Translations under genes and position numbers: made by a program
The notes under the pieces: generated by a model
Told to the model about the DNA's origin: nothing
Seen by the model: only the letters and a program-made list of their open reading frames with translations
Database searches by the model: none
Assembly (NCBI GenBank): GCA_030950865.1
Contig: JAUZQR010000138.1
Coordinates: 1-9,786, forward strand
Direction: 5' to 3'
Source: Mariprofundaceae bacterium
GTDB lineage: Bacteria > Pseudomonadota > Zetaproteobacteria > Mariprofundales > Mariprofundaceae
Length of the DNA stretch: 9,786 nucleotides
Shown here: piece by piece, positions 7,068 through 9,786 of the stretch
Position numbering within the stretch: position 1 is the stretch's first letter
Layout: every line of letters starts with the position of its first letter

Positions 7068-7436
7068 TTAAATATGCGTGCGTTCTTCCTGCTCTTGTTC
7101 CGTTTTGCAATCAATACATAACGTGGTTACAGGGCGTGCCTGTAGGCGTTTCAAACCAATATCACCACCACAACCTTCACACACACCAAAATCACCATCT
7201 TGCAAACGGCTAATGGTCTTCTCAATCTTACGAATCAAGCGGCGTTCACGACCTTTGATACGCAAATCAAAGTTACGTTCCGTCTCAACACTGGCTTGAT
7301 CAGTTGGATCAGGAAACGCTGTTTGCTCTTCTTTATGCATCGCTTGCATGCTATCGCTTTGCGCGCTTTCAAGTTCATCGCGCCAATCGCACAGTTGTTT
7401 CTCAAATGCTTCTACCTGTTTCTTTGTCAGAGCCAT
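7068..7436 (-). CDS. dksA: RNA polymerase-binding transcription factor DksA
   Basis: DksA inserts its coiled coil into the RNA polymerase secondary channel and, with ppGpp, lowers rRNA/tRNA promoter activity and raises amino-acid promoters. The 122 residues hold a coiled coil with the tip motif DPTDQAS (43-49), whose two aspartates D43 and D46 plus A48 correspond to the functional DxxDxA of E. coli DksA. The helix RERRLIRKIEKTISRL follows, then a C4 zinc finger with C86, C89, C107 and C110 (GVCEGCG and LCIDCK). It is shorter than E. coli DksA (151), mainly at the N-terminus. The DxxDxA tip favours DksA over the TraR/YbiI relatives, though a DksA paralogue cannot be excluded. GGAGG (7444-7448) lies 7 bases before the ATG. 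Confidence 0.92.
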   Translation of the reverse strand: MALTKKQVEAFEKQLCDWRDELESAQSDSMQAMHKEEQTAFPDPTDQASVETERNFDLRIKGRERRLIRKIEKTISRLQDGDFGVCEGCGGDIGLKRLQARPVTTLCIDCKTEQEQEERTHI

Positions 7437-7475
7437 CGTTTTGCCTCCATAGCACCTACCGTCAAATGCCAGTAG

Positions 7476-7503
7476 ATTATAGACTATTGCTATTCATAGT
7501 GCC
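7476..7503 (-). promoter_or_regulatory. Candidate dksA promoter, perfect -10 box
   Basis: On the minus strand TATAAT (7476-7481) stands 40 bases before the dksA ATG, which gives a leader of about 33 bases. The matching -35 position (7498-7503, GGCACT, 16-base spacer) is poor, so an activator or a different start may be involved. Confidence 0.4.
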
Positions 7504-7566
7504 ATGCTTTTTAGCCATGGTTTCAAAAAGCCGCGAACGTTAACCAAACATGAAGAAAATTCAATC

Positions 7567-7596
7567 ATTTTGGATAAAAAGCTGCTATATAGTCAA
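7567..7596 (-). promoter_or_regulatory. Candidate distal dksA promoter
   Basis: TTGACT (7591-7596, five of six -35 bases) is followed after 18 bases by CAAAAT (7567-7572, four of six -10 bases). It lies just beyond the lipB stop and would give a leader of about 120 bases to dksA. This is weaker evidence than a full promoter match. Confidence 0.3.
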
Positions 7597-7612
7597 ACAA
7601 TCCCAGCCATTC

Positions 7613-8218
7613 TTACAATAAATCCCGCAAAGCAGTAGACCAAACTTGCGCAAGCACATTGCTCGAAGGCAACACATCGAGACTATCCTGCATATTCACC
7701 GTATTTTGACCTAACCCACACGGGTTAATGGCTTTGAAATATGTCATATCCACTGCCATATTCATTGCCATGCCATGATATGCCACGCCTTGTGATATAC
7801 GAATACCCATCGCAACTATCTTGCCTTTATTCGTCCATACACCCGGCAAACCACAACGCCTTTCTGCCGTTATGCCATAGTCAGATAACACTTGAATCGC
7901 TGATTCCTCAAGAAGTTCAATGTATTGCCTAGCCGTGAAGCCACGCTTACGCAAAGAAATGATGGGGTACAACATCACTTGCCCACGCCCATGAAAGGTG
8001 GTTTCTCCGCCTCTATCCGTCTCAATAAGCGGGGCAGGTAAAACCACATCCAAACGATTATCAATCGCCCGTTTGCCTGTCGTATAAACAGGCTTATGCT
8101 CACATGCCCATATAACTTCATCGGCTTTACCTTCAGCCAGCAAAGCTGCATGCACCTTCATCTTCTGCCACATCACCTCATAAGGCTGCACAGCTAGCCA
8201 TTCAAAGGCAGGGCTCAT
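7613..8218 (-). CDS. lipB: Octanoyl-[acyl-carrier-protein]:protein N-octanoyltransferase
   Basis: LipB moves the octanoyl group from octanoyl-ACP to lipoyl domains of 2-oxoacid dehydrogenases or GcvH, and LipA then inserts sulfur. The 201-residue protein shows the family signature RGGETTFHGRGQVMLYP (69-85), GLPGVWT, catalytic Lys K133 (GKIVAMGIRIS), YHGMAMN (147-153) and catalytic Cys C167 (INPCGLG). The length is normal. Its ATG overlaps the ppnP stop as ATGA, so it is translated by coupling; no clear Shine-Dalgarno sequence is needed or seen. lipA is not in the window. No strong terminator follows: the 176 bases to dksA hold only weak stems, so transcription may run on into dksA. Confidence 0.95.
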   Translation of the reverse strand: MSPAFEWLAVQPYEVMWQKMKVHAALLAEGKADEVIWACEHKPVYTTGKRAIDNRLDVVLPAPLIETDRGGETTFHGRGQVMLYPIISLRKRGFTARQYIELLEESAIQVLSDYGITAERRCGLPGVWTNKGKIVAMGIRISQGVAYHGMAMNMAVDMTYFKAINPCGLGQNTVNMQDSLDVLPSSNVLAQVWSTALRDLL

Positions 8219-8523
8219 GCGAAATGGCAGATGTAATCCAATATATCACTCACTTCAATATCAAAACGGCTATTGGCAGCTACGTTAAAACTCTCACCAG
8301 CTTGGCAAGTTTTCCAATCACTTTCACCATGCAAGCGAACACGGCAAGAGCCAGCGAGAATTTCCATAATCTCTGCTGCTTCCGTGCCAAAGTTGTAGCT
8401 ACCAGCCAGCATAAAGCCAAGTGTTTTAGAATCGCCATCTGCTGTGGTAATGCTACGACTACTTACCTTACCACCATGATAGACATTCGCGGCTTTGGTG
8501 ATGGTTGCGTTTTGATAGCTCAT
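8215..8523 (-). CDS. ppnP: Pyrimidine/purine nucleoside phosphorylase, cupin type
   Basis: This is a small cupin-fold phosphorylase that splits many nucleosides with phosphate into base and ribose 1-phosphate (the YaiE/DUF1255 family). The 102-residue sequence aligns by eye along its whole length with E. coli PpnP (94 residues): VYHGGKVSSRSI, GFMLAGSYNFGT, EIMEILAGSCRVRL, DWKTCQAGESFNV, and a C-terminal YICHF. AAGGA (8531-8535) lies 7 bases before the ATG. It overlaps lipB by 4 bases. Why a nucleoside phosphorylase would be coupled to lipoate attachment is not obvious, and the pairing may only reflect operon economy. Confidence 0.9.
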   Translation of the reverse strand: MSYQNATITKAANVYHGGKVSSRSITTADGDSKTLGFMLAGSYNFGTEAAEIMEILAGSCRVRLHGESDWKTCQAGESFNVAANSRFDIEVSDILDYICHFA

Positions 8524-8546
8524 TTTCTAATCCTTATTTAGACATA

Positions 8547-8561
8547 GTATTTTCAGAATAC
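8547..8561. repeat. Small hairpin in the ppnP leader
   Basis: GTATT (8547-8551) and AATAC (8557-8561) form a 5-base stem with loop TTCAG. It directly abuts the larger hairpin at 8562-8618 and lies just upstream of the ppnP ribosome binding site. Confidence 0.4.
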
Positions 8562-8618
8562 GTAGTTCATTCCCGCCGTCATCCCCAAAGGTTTGTATTG
8601 GGGAATGACAGTAACTAC
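8562..8618. repeat. REP-like two-part hairpin between the moeB-like gene and ppnP
   Basis: The outer arms GTAGTT (8562-8567) and AACTAC (8613-8618) enclose an inner stem of GTCATCCCCAA (8578-8588) with TTGGGGAATGAC (8598-8609), 11 pairs interrupted by one bulged A. CATTCCC and GGGAATGAC strings like these recur in dispersed REP-type intergenic palindromes of many proteobacteria. No T tract follows on either strand. In a minus-strand transcript it could stabilise or partly separate the moeB-like mRNA from ppnP-lipB. Confidence 0.55.
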
Positions 8619-8628
8619 CCATGTCTCC

Positions 8629-9786
8629 TTAATACTTCGTCAATGATGCATCCACATCATCAGCCCAACGGATAATGCCGCCTGCAAGATTTTTCACATT
8701 CGTATAACCTTTGGATTGCAAAAATTCGACGGCTTGTGCTGAGCGTCCACCCAACTTACAATGTACTACCACATCACAATCCTTAGGGACTTCCAAGTGA
8801 CGCTCTGCCACATCCCCCAATGGAATTCTTACCGTTCCTTCAATCACGCAAATAGCAATTTCATGCGGCTCACGTACGTCCAAGACATACAAATCTGCAT
8901 TCGCGTCCATCATATTCTTTAATTCATTCGGGGTAATATCATAATCAGCCAAAACTTCCTCCTGTTCTAATTCTTCTGTGGGCGGCAAGCCGCAAAATTG
9001 TTCATACGCCTGCACATCGCCAATCGTAGGGTTCTCACCACAAGCTGGGCAACTTGGATCTTTGCGTAGTTTCACTTCTCTAAAGCGCATGTCCAGCGCA
9101 TCATAAAGCAACAAGCGACCACTTAAACTTTTACCTGCATCTAAAATAATTTTAACAGCTTCTGTCGCCTGCAATACCCCAATCACACCTGGCAATACGC
9201 CCAACACCCCACCTTCTGCGCAAGAAGGAACCAAGCCTGGTGGTGGCGGCTCTGGATACAAACAGCGATAACATGGCCCTTGTTTGTAATTAAATACCGT
9301 CGCTTGTCCTTCAAATTGAAAAATCGAGGCGTATACCAGCGGTTTACCCTCCAAAACGCAGGCATCATTGACCAAATAACGGGTTGGAAAATTATCCGTA
9401 CCATCCACCACAATATCATATTGCGAAACGATTTCACGCACATTAGCGCGGGTAATGCCGTCGCCATGCAGCTCCACATTCAAATATGGATTGATACCCA
9501 ACAAGGTATCGCGTGCCGATTCAATCTTTGGGCGACCAATATCAGCCGTTGAATGGGCAATTTGGCGTTGTAAATTCGAATCATCCACCACATCAAAATC
9601 GACCAAACCCATCGTGCCCACACCTGCGGCAGATAAATACAAAGCAATCGGGCTACCCAGACCGCCCGTTCCCACACATAACACGCGTGCTTGTTTAAGT
9701 TTTTCTTGCCCCACCAAACCAACATCGGGCAAAATAATATGGCGATTAAAACGCGCTAATTCTTCTGCGCTTAAAATATCAGACAT
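8629..9786 (-). CDS. MoeB/ThiF-type sulfur-carrier adenylyltransferase fused to a rhodanese domain
   Basis: An E1-like enzyme adenylates the C-terminal Gly-Gly of a small sulfur carrier (MoaD, ThiS or similar), and the fused rhodanese domain can donate sulfur for thiocarboxylate formation. Domain one (about 1-250) has the ATP loop GTGGLGSP (39-46), D63/D65 and R74 (VDFDVVDDSNLQRQ), DGTDN (128-132), zinc pairs C172/C175 and C246/C249, and the conserved Cys C189 in PSCAEGGVLG. Domain two (about 278-385) is a rhodanese with active-site Cys C343 in HCKLGGRS. The layout matches MoeZ/MoeBR and eukaryotic MOCS3/Uba4. The sequence cannot tell molybdopterin from thiamine or cysteine pathways, so no symbol is given. 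The ATG is the last three bases of the window on this strand, so upstream signals are not visible and a slightly earlier start is possible. Confidence 0.9.
   Translation of the reverse strand: MSDILSAEELARFNRHIILPDVGLVGQEKLKQARVLCVGTGGLGSPIALYLSAAGVGTMGLVDFDVVDDSNLQRQIAHSTADIGRPKIESARDTLLGINPYLNVELHGDGITRANVREIVSQYDIVVDGTDNFPTRYLVNDACVLEGKPLVYASIFQFEGQATVFNYKQGPCYRCLYPEPPPPGLVPSCAEGGVLGVLPGVIGVLQATEAVKIILDAGKSLSGRLLLYDALDMRFREVKLRKDPSCPACGENPTIGDVQAYEQFCGLPPTEELEQEEVLADYDITPNELKNMMDANADLYVLDVREPHEIAICVIEGTVRIPLGDVAERHLEVPKDCDVVVHCKLGGRSAQAVEFLQSKGYTNVKNLAGGIIRWADDVDASLTKY

Noticed and set aside
7482..7503. Sigma54 promoter (TGGCAC) upstream of dksA
   Set aside because: The GG to GC spacing is one base too long and the TTGC half is missing.
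7503..7535. GCTTTTT/AAAAAGC inverted repeat as lipB terminator
   Set aside because: The 7-pair stem is A/T-rich, has a 12-base loop and no following T tract on the minus strand.

Overview
The window looks like ordinary chromosomal housekeeping DNA from a proteobacterium. The supporting signs are a DksA with its acidic coiled-coil tip and all four zinc-finger cysteines, a bacterial-type RNase R, fused CoaBC, trimeric dUTPase, IspH (so the MEP route to isoprenoids), LipB, PpnP, and a tRNA-Leu with an encoded CCA end. By eye the base composition is moderately AT-leaning (mid-40s % GC, not computed). I cannot place it to genus. A Zetaproteobacteria- or Gammaproteobacteria-like source would fit, but that is a guess.

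Layout from left to right. The 3' part of nnrD (+) enters at the left edge and converges on a tRNA-Leu(CAG) gene (-); a nested inverted repeat lies between them. The tRNA promoter has near-consensus -35 and -10 boxes and a GC-rich discriminator, and it overlaps the first codons of the divergent rnr gene (+). A stand-alone response-regulator receiver follows rnr after 7 bases. Next comes a 380-base gene-free stretch dense in inverted repeats, with a three-fold CACAGAG repeat. Then a tightly packed minus-strand operon, bcp-coaBC-dut, is written right to left: 7 bases separate bcp and coaBC, and coaBC and dut share an ATGA. ispH (+) is divergent from bcp. It ends at a perfect bidirectional terminator palindrome shared with the convergent dksA (-). 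A second minus-strand group, moeB/thiF-rhodanese - ppnP - lipB - (176-base gap) - dksA, fills the rest. ppnP and lipB share an ATGA, and a REP-like hairpin sits between the moeB-like gene and ppnP.

Functional themes are cofactor and metabolite upkeep (NAD(P)HX repair, CoA, lipoate, molybdopterin/thiamine-type sulfur activation, isoprenoid precursors), nucleotide hygiene (dUTPase, nucleoside phosphorylase), peroxide defence (Bcp), and RNA or growth-rate control (RNase R, DksA, tRNA-Leu with a stringent-type promoter). I found no defence island, prophage, transposase, CRISPR array or plausible new multi-gene system. The points worth a second look are the tRNA/rnr promoter overlap, the RNase R with its basic tail at the N-terminus and none at the C-terminus, the receiver gene behind rnr, and the structured repeats at 3456-3835 and 8547-8618.
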